Part shown: piece after piece, positions 34,919 to 43,275 of the stretch
Layout of the letters: each line of letters begins with the position of its first letter
How positions within the stretch are numbered: position 1 is the stretch's first letter
Assembly: GCF_026427775.1 (NCBI RefSeq)
Contig: NZ_CP044532.1
Location: 3,596,001 to 3,660,000, forward strand
From: Arthrobacter sp. CDRTa11
GTDB lineage: Bacteria > Actinomycetota > Actinomycetes > Actinomycetales > Micrococcaceae
Reading direction: 5' to 3'
DNA: 64,000 nt
Notes under the pieces: generated by a model
Told to the model about the DNA's origin: nothing
Database searches by the model: none
The model's input: the letters and a program-made list of their open reading frames with translations, nothing else
Translations under genes and position numbers: made by a program

Positions 34919-35563
34919 CTATTCCCGAAGCCCCCGGACGGTAATGGCCGGGGCGGCAGCGAGTGCTTCAACGTGCCGCTCCAGGACGTCCCGGCACATC
35001 CCGGCGGTCATCCACTCGGGTTGGAGCAGGGCATGCATGCACAGGCCGTCGAGGGTTGCCAGGAGCCGCTCGGCCTCAATGACGAGGCTCTCCCGCCCGC
35101 CGCCGTCGTCCGCCATCACGGCAATAATCACCTGGCCGATGATGACGGCCACCTCCCGGTGGCTTCGGTCCGCTTCCGCCGCGAGGAAGGGCCGGATTCT
35201 GGCTGCGTTCTTGAACGCCATCCAGGCGCACGCCTCCACCGCCCGACTTTCATCGACCGGCAGTAATTCACCCAGCAGGGTTAAAACAGCTTCGTTTTGC
35301 TGCACCGCTCCGTGAGCACTCGCGAGGACGGCTGGCAGGGCCTCCCCCAAACGGAAAAGGATGCGGTCCACCACTGTCGCAAACGAGTAGGTGAGGAGCT
35401 CTTCGCTGCCGGCAAAGTAGTGCCTGACCGATCCCACCGCCAGGCCTGCCTCGTCCGCCACCTCACGGAGTGAAACACGCTCCAAACCGTCCACTGCGAT
35501 GATCCTGAAGACAGCCTCTACGACTTCACTGCGCCGGGCTTCGGCATCCACGATTTTTGGCAC
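34919..35563 (-). CDS. TetR/AcrR family transcriptional regulator
   Basis: 214-residue regulator. HTH: PKIVDAEARRSEVVEAVFR, then VSLREVADEAGLAVGSVRHYF (residues about 28-48, quoted in parts). GTG 35563 is chosen because PKIVD is a conserved N-terminus of this subgroup; GTG 35578, five codons upstream, sits inside a 14-base perfect palindrome and is a possible start too. The palindrome overlapping the gene's 5' end is a good autoregulatory operator. The gene is divergent from galE and upstream of the hypothetical at 34240-34851. Confidence 0.85.
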   Translation of the reverse strand: MPKIVDAEARRSEVVEAVFRIIAVDGLERVSLREVADEAGLAVGSVRHYFAGSEELLTYSFATVVDRILFRLGEALPAVLASAHGAVQQNEAVLTLLGELLPVDESRAVEACAWMAFKNAARIRPFLAAEADRSHREVAVIIGQVIIAVMADDGGGRESLVIEAERLLATLDGLCMHALLQPEWMTAGMCRDVLERHVEALAAAPAITVRGLRE

Positions 35564-35573
35564 TCCTTTTTTT

Positions 35574-35587
35574 AGCACAGCTGTGCT
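35574..35587. promoter_or_regulatory. Perfect palindromic operator at the TetR gene
   Basis: AGCACAGCTGTGCT is a perfect 14-base palindrome spanning the 5' edge of the TetR gene. Its size and place match TetR autoregulatory operators. Confidence 0.6.
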
Positions 35588-35695
35588 CTATCCCGCCGGT
35601 GTGGCGGCGGCGTGTTCCCGCTTTTCGACGCTTCAGGCAGATGCCCTCCCCTATCCGGCATTCGGAACACCGGACACCCCGGCCCCTAAGTGGGA

Positions 35696-35701
35696 TAGCG
35701 T
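35696..35701 (+). promoter_or_regulatory. -10 element of galE, leaderless arrangement
   Basis: TAGCGT, seven bases, then ATG 35709. No Shine-Dalgarno is present. Confidence 0.45.
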
Positions 35702-35708
35702 TGAGATC

Positions 35709-36722
35709 ATGAAAATTTTGGTCACTGGTGGCACCGGGTATATCGGCTCGCACACAGTTTTGTCCCTGCAGGAAGCCGGCCATGACGTGGTGGTCATCGA
35801 TAACCTGGTGAACTCCAGCGAGGAGTCGCTGCGGCGTGTTGCCGAACTCACCGGGAAAACGGCCGAATTCCATAACGTGGACCTCGTGGACGAGGCCGCG
35901 GTGGACGGAGTTTTTTCGGCCAATGCCATTGACGCGGTCATCCACTTTGCCGGCCTGAAGGCGGTGGGCGAGTCCGTGCGTGAGCCGCTGAAGTACTACT
36001 ACAACAACCTGGTGGGCACCCTGAACCTGATCCGGGTCATGGACCGCCACGACGTCCGGTCGATCGTCTTCAGCTCCTCGGCCACGGTTTACGGCGAACA
36101 CAACCCGGTCCCCTACGTCGAGAAGATGGAAATCGGGGCCAACAATCCTTACGGCCGGACCAAGGAACAGATCGAAGACATCCTCGCGGACCTTGGCGCC
36201 GCGGACACCCGTTGGCACATCGCCCTGCTCAGGTACTTCAACCCGGTGGGCGCCCACCCCTCCGGCAGGATCGGCGAGGATCCGCAGGGCATCCCGAACA
36301 ACCTGGTCCCGTTCATTGCACAGGTGGCCGTGGGCCGGCGCGAAAAGCTGATGGTGTTCGGCGGCGACTACGATACCCCCGACGGCACCTGCCTGCGCGA
36401 CTACATCCACGTCGTGGACCTCGCCGACGGCCACGTGGCAGCCCTGAATCATGTAGCTGACCGGAGCGGTGTGTTCCGCTGGAACCTCGGCTCCGGCAAG
36501 GGCTCCTCCGTGCTGGAGGTGCTGCGCTCCTTTGAGAAGGCTGTCGGAAAGCCCATCCCCTATGAAGTAACCGGCCGCCGCGCCGGCGACCTGCCGGCAT
36601 TCTGGGCCGACGCCGCCTCCGCACTCGCCGACCTGAGCTGGTCCACCACCAAAACGGTGGACCAGATGTGCGAGGACCACTGGCGCTGGCAGAAGAACAA
36701 CCCCCTCGGCTATGGCTCCTGA
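35709..36722 (+). CDS. galE: UDP-glucose 4-epimerase
   Basis: 337-residue NAD-dependent epimerase interconverting UDP-glucose and UDP-galactose for cell-wall sugars and galactose use. The N-terminus has MKILVTGGTGYIGSHTVLSL with the GxxGxxG motif, then FSSSATVYGEHN (catalytic Ser), NPYGRTKEQIE (Tyr-x3-Lys), and RYFNPVGAHPSG. ATG 35709 gives the correct family N-terminus; the upstream open frame is antisense to the TetR gene. It converges on gltA with a strong terminator between. Confidence 0.94.
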   Translation: MKILVTGGTGYIGSHTVLSLQEAGHDVVVIDNLVNSSEESLRRVAELTGKTAEFHNVDLVDEAAVDGVFSANAIDAVIHFAGLKAVGESVREPLKYYYNNLVGTLNLIRVMDRHDVRSIVFSSSATVYGEHNPVPYVEKMEIGANNPYGRTKEQIEDILADLGAADTRWHIALLRYFNPVGAHPSGRIGEDPQGIPNNLVPFIAQVAVGRREKLMVFGGDYDTPDGTCLRDYIHVVDLADGHVAALNHVADRSGVFRWNLGSGKGSSVLEVLRSFEKAVGKPIPYEVTGRRAGDLPAFWADAASALADLSWSTTKTVDQMCEDHWRWQKNNPLGYGS

Positions 36723-36746
36723 CTGACAACAACTCAGGAGGACATA

Positions 36747-36791
36747 ACGACGGCGTCCGCCCACCTGTGGAAGGTGGGCGGACGCCGTCGT
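36747..36791. terminator. Bidirectional terminator between galE and gltA
   Basis: A perfect 20-base-pair stem: arm 36747-36766 (starts ACGACGGCGTCC) and arm 36772-36791 (ends GGACGCCGTCGT) with loop GTGGA. Confidence 0.92.
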
Positions 36792-36820
36792 ACTGGCTGG
36801 CTTACGGGAGCCGGTGGGGA

Positions 36821-38104
36821 TTAGCGGACGGGGTAGTCGCGCTCCGGCTCACCGATGTACAGCTGGCGCGGGCGGCCGATCTTGGTGTTGGGATCGCTGA
36901 TCATTTCACGCCACTGGGCAATCCAGCCCGGCAGGCGGCCGATGGCGAACAGCACGGTGAACATCTTCTCCGGGAAGCCCATGGCCTTGTAGATCAGTCC
37001 CGTGTAGAAGTCGACGTTGGGGTAAAGCTTGCGCTGGATGAAGTAGTCGTCATTGAGCGCCTTCTCCTCAAGCCGCATGGCGATGTCCAGGAGTTCGTCG
37101 TTGCCGCCGAGCTTCGTGAGGATTTCGTGGGCCGTGGCCTTGACGATCTTGGCCCGCGGATCGTAGTTCTTGTACACGCGGTGTCCGAAGCCCATCAGGC
37201 GGACACCGTCTTCTTTGTTCTTGACCTTCTCCATGTAGTCCTCGGGCTTGGTGCCGTCGGCCTGGATCTGGCGGAGCATCTTGAGCACGGCTTCGTTCGC
37301 GCCGCCGTGTGCGGGACCGAAGAGCGCGTTGATGCCGGCTGACACCGAAGCAAACAGGTTGGCGTTGGAGGAGCCCACCAGGCGCACCGTGGAGGTGGAA
37401 CAGTTCTGTTCGTGGTCAGCATGCAGGATCAGCAGGAGATCCAACGCCTTGGCGATGACCGGATCAACCTCGTAATGCTCTGCGGGAAGGCCGAAGCTGA
37501 GGCGCAGGAAGTTTTCCACCAGGTTGTGCGAGTTGTCCGGGTAGAGCATGGGCTGGCCGATGCTCTTCTTGAGCGCGTAGGCAGCGATGACCGGCATCTT
37601 GGCCATCAGGCGGATGGTGGAAACCTCCACCTGATCGGCGTTGAACGGGTCAAGCGAGTCCTGGTAGAACGTGGACAGCGCCGATACAGCCGACGAAAGG
37701 ACAGGCATGGGGTGCGCATCGCGCGGGAACCCGCCGAAGAAGCCCTTGAGTTCTTCGTGCAGCAGCGTGTGACGGCGGATCTTCTGGTCGAACGCTTCCA
37801 GTTCCACGGTGGTGGGAAGGTTGCCGTAGATCAGCAGGTAGGAAACTTCGAGAAAGCTGGAGTGCTGCGCCAACTGCTCGATGGGGTATCCCCGGTAACG
37901 CAGGATGCCCGCATCGCCGTCGATGTAGGTGATAGCAGAGGTTGTTGCCGCTGTGTTCATAAAGCCGGGGTCAAAGGCGACTGCACCCGTCTGCTTCAGC
38001 AGCTTGGAAACGTCGTAACCTTCGTTTCCTTCAATAACCTGGATGCGCGGGAGCTTGAGCTCGCCTCCTGCATGGAGCAGGGTTGCGCTGTTGGTCTCAG
38101 TCAT
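36821..38104 (-). CDS. gltA: Citrate synthase
   Basis: 427-residue condensing enzyme of the TCA cycle (acetyl-CoA plus oxaloacetate to citrate). Catalytic residues are seen in LFGPAHGGANEAV and RLMGFGHRVYKNYDPRA, with a His and the arginine, and the Asp near NVDFYTGLIY. The N-terminal beta-extension (LPRIQVIEGNEGYDVSKLL) is typical of the hexameric, NADH-sensitive type. ATG 38104 has AAGGGGA upstream; the open frame to 38230 is non-coding. It stands alone with its own 5' region of 229 bases. Confidence 0.94.
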   Translation of the reverse strand: MTETNSATLLHAGGELKLPRIQVIEGNEGYDVSKLLKQTGAVAFDPGFMNTAATTSAITYIDGDAGILRYRGYPIEQLAQHSSFLEVSYLLIYGNLPTTVELEAFDQKIRRHTLLHEELKGFFGGFPRDAHPMPVLSSAVSALSTFYQDSLDPFNADQVEVSTIRLMAKMPVIAAYALKKSIGQPMLYPDNSHNLVENFLRLSFGLPAEHYEVDPVIAKALDLLLILHADHEQNCSTSTVRLVGSSNANLFASVSAGINALFGPAHGGANEAVLKMLRQIQADGTKPEDYMEKVKNKEDGVRLMGFGHRVYKNYDPRAKIVKATAHEILTKLGGNDELLDIAMRLEEKALNDDYFIQRKLYPNVDFYTGLIYKAMGFPEKMFTVLFAIGRLPGWIAQWREMISDPNTKIGRPRQLYIGEPERDYPVR

Positions 38105-38333
38105 GGAGTCCCCTTCATGAGGCGTCTGGGCCTCTGTCGAAAGCTTGATCCAACATCCGGTGAGCCGCGCACTGACCCTGTAAGCACAGGATTCCAACAC
38201 CCGGGCTGCCTTCTTGTAGAAAGCCACCATCGATAGTCACTTAAAAAGTACCCGCTCCTTGGCGGGTGTCACTAATCGGTGTCCTTCAAACATGCCCTAA
38301 AATAGGCTGGTTGTGGCGCGAGTCACATGATTG

Positions 38334-39482
38334 TTACGGTGCCGTAGCCAGCCGCGCCACCGCAGCATCAATCCGTTCATCCGAACCGGTCAACGCCACC
38401 CGGATGAATCCGTTGCCTGCCTCGCCGTAAAAGACGCCAGGCCCCACCACGATGCCACGCTCGGCAAGGCGGCCCACGGTATCCCACGTGTCCTCGCCGG
38501 CGGTGGACCAGAGGTAAAGGCCGGCGTCGGAGTCTTTGATCTCCAGTCCAAAATTCCGCAATGCCGGCAGGAGCCGCTCCCGGCGGCCGCGGTAGAGGTC
38601 CTTCTGGACCTGGACATGAAGGTCGTCACCCAATGCCACCCGCATCGCTTCCTGGACGGGGTAGGGCACAATCATGCCGGCGTGCTTTCGGCTGTTGACC
38701 AGATTGGCCATGATGACCGGATCCCCGGCGACGAAGGCCGCACGGTACCCCGCCAAATTGGACTGCTTGCTCAGCGAATACACCGCCAGAAGTCCCTCAT
38801 GGGAGCCGCCTGCGATCCGCGGATCCAGAATGCTGGGTACCGGCTCGCCGCCGCGCTGGACATCCCAGGCGCCCCAGCCCAGTTCGGCGTAGCACTCGTC
38901 AGAGGCCACCACGGCGCCCAGCTCCCGCGCCTGCGCCACCAACAACCTCAAGGACTCCACGTCCCTGACGCTTCCGGTGGGGTTTCCGGGCGAATTCACC
39001 CAGATCAGGCGCACGCTGGAAAGGGTGGCGGCGTCGAGTTCGTCGAGGTTGTCCGTGGCCACGGAGGTTACGCCGGCAAGGGTGGCACCGATGTCATAGG
39101 TGGGGTAGGCGACTTGCGGGCGTACCACGACGTCGCCGGGCTTGAGCCCCAGCAGGAGCGGCAGCCAGGCAACCAGTTCCTTTGAACCCACCGTGGGCAT
39201 GACGTTTTTTGGATCCAGGCCAGGAACGCCACGCCGGCGCCCAAACCAGGCCGCGATGGCTTCCCGCAGTGGTGCGGTGCCGTGGACTGTGGGGTAGCCG
39301 GCAGCGTTGGCTGCGGCCTGGAGCGCTTCCTGGATCACGGTGGGCGTGGGATCCACGGGCGTACCAATGGAGAGGTTCACTGCCCCGCCCGGGTGTTCCG
39401 AAGCCTTGGCCAGATAGGGCGCCAATGCCTCCCAAGGGTAATCGGGCAGGCTGAGGCCAAAACTACTCAACGCGGCGGTCAC
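38334..39482 (-). CDS. dapC: Succinyldiaminopimelate transaminase
   Basis: About 382-residue PLP-dependent aminotransferase (fold type I) making N-succinyl-LL-diaminopimelate. Motifs: YPTVHGTAPLREAIAAWFGR, VNSPGNPTGSVRD (Asn/substrate loop) and the PLP lysine in YSLSKQSNLAGYRAAF. GTG 39482 starts VTAALSSFGLSLPDYPW and is 13 bases after the fdxA stop, so they form a transcription unit; a longer frame to 39530 runs inside fdxA. The fdxA-dapC pair is a known actinobacterial order (Rv1177-Rv1178, recalled). With dapD and dapE it completes consecutive steps of the succinylase route. Confidence 0.88.
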   Translation of the reverse strand: MTAALSSFGLSLPDYPWEALAPYLAKASEHPGGAVNLSIGTPVDPTPTVIQEALQAAANAAGYPTVHGTAPLREAIAAWFGRRRGVPGLDPKNVMPTVGSKELVAWLPLLLGLKPGDVVVRPQVAYPTYDIGATLAGVTSVATDNLDELDAATLSSVRLIWVNSPGNPTGSVRDVESLRLLVAQARELGAVVASDECYAELGWGAWDVQRGGEPVPSILDPRIAGGSHEGLLAVYSLSKQSNLAGYRAAFVAGDPVIMANLVNSRKHAGMIVPYPVQEAMRVALGDDLHVQVQKDLYRGRRERLLPALRNFGLEIKDSDAGLYLWSTAGEDTWDTVGRLAERGIVVGPGVFYGEAGNGFIRVALTGSDERIDAAVARLATAP

Positions 39483-39495
39483 CAGGACGTCCGGC

Positions 39496-39822
39496 TCAGT
39501 GGTCTTGGTTCTGCGGCGGCAGGGCGGCAATCATCGGGTGGTCCTTGCCCGTGTTGCCCACCTTGGCGGCACCGCCCGGGGATCCCAGATCGTCGAAGAA
39601 TTCCACGTTGGCTTTGTAGTAGTCCGCCCACTCGTCGGGGGTGTCGTCCTCGTAGTAGATGGCCTCCACCGGGCACACCGGTTCACAGGCACCGCAGTCG
39701 ACGCACTCATCCGGATGGATGTACAGCGAACGCTCACCCTCGTAGATGCAGTCGACCGGGCACTCTTCAATACATGCCTTGTCCTTGACATCTACACACG
39801 GCTGCGCGATTACGTACGTCAC
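39496..39822 (-). CDS. fdxA: Seven-iron ferredoxin
   Basis: 108-residue ferredoxin with one [3Fe-4S] and one [4Fe-4S] cluster. The first motif is CVDVKDKACIEECPVDC (Cys9, Cys17, Cys21, Cys25) with the second cluster cysteine missing, as in 7Fe types; the second is CVDCGACEPVCPVEA. The C-terminus is an actinobacterial extension (EWADYYKANVEFFDDLG). Start is GTG 39822 with AAGGGA upstream. It is upstream of dapC in the same direction. Electron partners are unknown. Confidence 0.92.
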   Translation of the reverse strand: MTYVIAQPCVDVKDKACIEECPVDCIYEGERSLYIHPDECVDCGACEPVCPVEAIYYEDDTPDEWADYYKANVEFFDDLGSPGGAAKVGNTGKDHPMIAALPPQNQDH

Positions 39823-39945
39823 GTCCCTTGCCTCTCCACTTCGTTTCCGGCGACCCGCCGGCTCTTGCTTCCGGCACTATGCCCGGACTGTTGATTTCTG
39901 AGCCTATTATCTCCCAGCCCATTCCTGCGAACCTAGCGGGCCGCC

Positions 39946-39951
39946 TAGTAT
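39946..39951 (+). promoter_or_regulatory. -10 element of the small SH3-like gene, leaderless arrangement
   Basis: TAGTAT, six bases, then GTG 39958; no Shine-Dalgarno. Confidence 0.55.
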
Positions 39952-39957
39952 GAACTG

Positions 39958-40197
39958 GTGAGTCTGAGCACGCCTTCGCCCCGGGAGTTCCTGGCAGCGG
40001 CCGCACCCGGTACCAGGGTGGTGGTTCGCTACCGGATCGATGGCGGACTGACCGACGCGCTGGGTTACCTGCTGGGCACCTCCGACGGCGACTGCACCGT
40101 CCGCACCCGGCAGTCCGACGTCGTTATTCCGCTCGATCTGGTGACCGCCGCGAAGGAAGTGCCGCCAGCGCCCGAGCGCCGCCGGCCCGCGCACTGA
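39958..40197 (+). CDS. Small SH3-like protein, N-domain of Rv0428c-type acetyltransferases
   Basis: 79-residue protein. The strand-rich sequence (PGTRVVVRYRIDGGLTDALG, GDCTVRTRQSDVVIPLDLV) resembles the N-terminal SH3-like domain found at the start of actinobacterial GNAT proteins of Rv0428c type, here without an acetyltransferase domain. It reads as a full small gene rather than a truncated one since GTG 39958 has a leaderless promoter and the stop is followed by unrelated DNA. Function is unknown. Confidence 0.65.
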   Translation: MSLSTPSPREFLAAAAPGTRVVVRYRIDGGLTDALGYLLGTSDGDCTVRTRQSDVVIPLDLVTAAKEVPPAPERRRPAH

Positions 40198-40246
40198 GGG
40201 CTCCCGTCACTTCGCAGAGGCTGTCCGTGCGGACCGAGGCCGGACT

Positions 40247-40852
40247 TCACTGTGCAGTCCGGTACGTGCCAAGGGCCTGGTGCACCATCCTCACAAACTC
40301 TCCCGGTGCCCGGCCTCTTCCCGCAAATCTCTGGACATGATCTCAATGATGGAGCCGGACTGTGGCCGGATCCTTGCCACCAGGACCTGCAGGGCCTTTT
40401 CCCGTGCAGCAGGAAAGCGGCCACGCAGATCCGAAAGTTGCACCAGGCCCTGTTTGACCGCAGATTCTGCAATGGTCAAGCCCTCGAGCGGCGGCAGGCA
40501 GCGCAGCGATTGGCACACGATGTCCAGATGGGTCAGCGGTAGGTTGCTTCGATGCACCACACAACCCTCAATTTGCCTGCCATGCGTGGCGGCAAGATGC
40601 GGCTTGTCCGGCCTTTTCACCACCCAAAGCCCCGCCTCGAAGGCAGCCGTGACACATCCGGGAACTGCATGGTGGCGGCCGGCATGAACCACCCAGGGCC
40701 CCGGGCAGCGCATAAACACCCCTGGCCACCCTCTGAATGGAGGTGTCCAACAGACCGGCTTCAACCAACCGTCGGGATACGCCCGCCTGCCTGAGGGAGT
40801 TGATGCTGGCGGCTCCACCGAGGCCGGTCAGCACGTCAGTAACTGTTCGCAT
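40247..40852 (-). pseudogene. Decayed AbiEi-type/DUF559 gene
   Basis: Remnant of a protein with an N-terminal AbiEi antitoxin-type winged helix and, in intact relatives, a C-terminal DUF559 (Vsr-like nuclease) domain. The frame beginning at ATG 40852 reads MRTVTDVLTGLGGAASIN..., ending YALPGALG; homology continues in a different frame from about 40710 (GPWVVHAGRHHAVPGCV) to IEIMSRDLREEAGHRESL at 40291. A further piece in yet another frame (FVRMVHQALGTYRTAQ, stop 40247) looks like the protein's last residues. So there is a frameshift near 40705-40712 and an internal deletion near 40290 that removes the nuclease core. Non-functional. Confidence 0.75.
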
Positions 40853-40913
40853 GGGTAGATGGTGCCTCTCCCGGGATACCGGCGCACCGGCAAAGAGCGG
40901 CCATGTGGACAAC

Positions 40914-40952
40914 GTCCGGGCGCACCGACGGCGGGGCTGAGTGCGCCCGGAC
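40914..40952. terminator. Hairpin downstream of typA region
   Basis: GTCCGGGCGCAC (40914-40925) and GTGCGCCCGGAC (40941-40952) form a perfect 12-base-pair stem with a 15-base loop, upstream of the decayed gene and past the typA terminator. Possible second terminator or regulatory stem. Confidence 0.5.
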
Positions 40953-41015
40953 CGTCTCTGCGCATCCAGGGCGCGAGTGACAACGTAGCCCCGTCCCGTC
41001 TCCGGGAAAACAAAA

Positions 41016-41057
41016 CTGCCGGCACGACGGCGGGAATCCCGCCTGCCGTGCCGGCAG
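41016..41057 (-). terminator. Terminator after typA
   Basis: CTGCCGGCACG...GGCGGG pairs with CCCGCC...CGTGCCGGCAG, about 17 base pairs with a small internal bulge, 20 bases after the typA stop. On the minus strand it is followed by TTTTGTTTTCC. Confidence 0.85.
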
Positions 41058-41077
41058 TCTCAGTACATGGTGTGGAA

Positions 41078-43006
41078 CTAGACCTTGGCGCGTGCCCGGT
41101 TGGCCTTGGCGCGCTCGTTCGTGTCCAGGATGAGCTTGCGGATACGGATCGACTCAGGGGTCACTTCTACACACTCGTCTTCGCGGGCGAATTCGAGGGA
41201 CTCTTCGAGCGTGAGGTCGCGCGGCGGCGTCAGGTTCTCGAAGGTGTCGGAGGAAGCGGCACGCATGTTGGTGAGCTTCTTTTCCTTAGTGATGTTCACG
41301 TCCATGTCGTCGGCGCGGGAGTTCTCGCCGACGATCATGCCTTCGTAGACCTCGGATGTGGGCTTCACGAAGAAGGACCCCCGCTCCTGCAGGTTGATCA
41401 TGGCGAACGGCGTTACTACACCCGCACGGTCAGCAATCATGGATCCGTTGGTGCGGTACTCGATCGGACCGGCCCAGGGCTCGTAGCCCTCGGAGATGGA
41501 AGCCGCGATGCCAGCGCCACGGGTGTCGGTGAGGAACTTGGTGCGGAAACCAATCAGGCCGCGGGCCGGAACGATGAATTCCATCCGGCACCAGCCGGTG
41601 CCGTGGTTGGCCATGTTGGTCATACGGCCCTTGCGGGCAGCCATCAGCTGGGTCACGGCGCCGAGGTACTCTTCCGGCACGTCGATGGTCATGTGCTCCA
41701 TCGGCTCGTGGACCTTGCCGTCGATGGTCTTGGTGACAACCTGCGGCTTGCCCACGGTCAGCTCGAAGCCTTCGCGGCGCATCTGCTCAACCAGGATGGC
41801 CAGGGCGAGTTCGCCACGGCCCTGGACTTCCCAGGCGTCCGGACGCTCGGTGGGCAGAACCTTGATGGAGACGTTACCGATCAGTTCCTTGTCCAGACGG
41901 TCCTTCACCTGGCGTGCGGTGACCTTGGCTCCCTTGACCTTGCCGGCCAGCGGCGAGGTGTTGATACCGATGGTCATCGAGATCGCGGGATCGTCAACGG
42001 TAATGAGCGGCAGCGGCTGCGGGTTGTCGGCGTCGGTCAGGGTCTCACCAATGGTGATTTCCTCGATACCGGCAACAGCCACGATCTCACCAGGACCGGC
42101 AGACTCAGTGGGCACACGGTCCAGTGCCTTGGTGGCAAGGAGTTCGGTGATCTTGACGTTCTTGAGTTCACCGTTGGCGCGCGCCCAGGCAACGGTCTGG
42201 CCCTTGCGCAGGGTGCCGTTGTAGATGCGCAGCAGGGCGAGGCGGCCCAGGAACGGTGACGCGTCCAGGTTGGTGACGTGCGCCTGGAGGACGCCGTTCG
42301 GGTTGTAAGTGGGCGCCGGGATGTGCTCGATGATGGTCTGGAACAGCGGTTCCAGGTCCTCATTCTCGGGCGCGGTGCCATCGGCTGGCTGCTCGAGGGA
42401 GGCGCGGCCTACCTTGGCGGCTGCGTAGACGACCGGAACTTCGAGGATCTTGTCCAGGTCAAGGTCCGGAACTTCGTCGGCAAGGTCAGAGGCGAGGCCC
42501 AGGAGCAGGTCCATGGACTCGTGGACGACTTCCTCGATGCGCGCGTCAGGACGGTCAGTCTTGTTGACCAGCAGGATGACGGGCAGGTGCGCGGCCAGGG
42601 CCTTGCGCAGCACAAACCGGGTCTGGGGCAGCGGGCCCTCGGAAGCGTCAACCAGGAGGACGACACCGTCGACCATGGACAGGCCGCGCTCCACCTCGCC
42701 GCCGAAGTCGGCGTGGCCGGGGGTGTCGATCACGTTGATGGTGATGGTTTCGCCCTTGGAGGACGGTCCGTTGTAGGCCACGGTGGTGTTCTTGGCCAGG
42801 ATGGTGATGCCCTTTTCGCGCTCCAGGTCACCGGAGTCCATCACGCGGTCCTCGAGGTGGTTGTGCTCGGCAAAGGAGTTGGTCTGCTTGAGCATGGCAT
42901 CGACCAGCGTGGTCTTGCCGTGGTCAACGTGGGCCACAATCGCGACGTTGCGCAGGTCACTGCGCGATGCAGTGGCTACCGCGGTGTTGGTGGTGGTTTC
43001 AGACAT
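41078..43006 (-). CDS. typA: Ribosome-associated GTPase TypA/BipA
   Basis: 642-residue translational GTPase that binds ribosomes and aids assembly or stress growth. G1 AHVDHGKTTLVDAMLKQTN (about 24-42), G2 EKGITI, G3 DTPGHADFGGEV, and G4 VNKTDRPDAR are all intact, followed by EF-G-like domains and the BipA-specific C-terminal region (NLTPPRDLTLEESLEFAREDE). Length fits the family (about 610-640). Start ATG 43006; no strong Shine-Dalgarno is seen. The mycobacterial counterpart Rv1165 adjoins lpqW, the homologue of the binding protein at 49983-51746 here. Confidence 0.94.
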   Translation of the reverse strand: MSETTTNTAVATASRSDLRNVAIVAHVDHGKTTLVDAMLKQTNSFAEHNHLEDRVMDSGDLEREKGITILAKNTTVAYNGPSSKGETITINVIDTPGHADFGGEVERGLSMVDGVVLLVDASEGPLPQTRFVLRKALAAHLPVILLVNKTDRPDARIEEVVHESMDLLLGLASDLADEVPDLDLDKILEVPVVYAAAKVGRASLEQPADGTAPENEDLEPLFQTIIEHIPAPTYNPNGVLQAHVTNLDASPFLGRLALLRIYNGTLRKGQTVAWARANGELKNVKITELLATKALDRVPTESAGPGEIVAVAGIEEITIGETLTDADNPQPLPLITVDDPAISMTIGINTSPLAGKVKGAKVTARQVKDRLDKELIGNVSIKVLPTERPDAWEVQGRGELALAILVEQMRREGFELTVGKPQVVTKTIDGKVHEPMEHMTIDVPEEYLGAVTQLMAARKGRMTNMANHGTGWCRMEFIVPARGLIGFRTKFLTDTRGAGIAASISEGYEPWAGPIEYRTNGSMIADRAGVVTPFAMINLQERGSFFVKPTSEVYEGMIVGENSRADDMDVNITKEKKLTNMRAASSDTFENLTPPRDLTLEESLEFAREDECVEVTPESIRIRKLILDTNERAKANRARAKV

Positions 43007-43275
43007 GCGTAATGGCTCGATTCAGTGGTGAAGTCAGCTGTTGTATCGCGACATTTCCAACTGGAACGCACGACGGATTAGTCCCTTAGCACAGGGCACC
43101 TTCCCCCATTCTAGCCGCTGAGCCATTTATTGGCCTAAAAATCCCAGATCAGCTGTGCGGCTCCGGAGGCCCATTCCGGACCGGCCGGCTCAAAGCGTGA
43201 GCAAAGTCACTGGTTTTTCTGAACCTGATGCCCCATCATTGCTGTGACTACTAGTGCAAGCTCCGGAGTATATAG

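Noticed and set aside
35526..36764. 412-codon minus-strand open frame
   Set aside because: Antisense to galE, which has all catalytic residues.
40859..42259. 466-codon plus-strand open frame
   Set aside because: Antisense to typA with no motifs; the true gene is on the minus strand.
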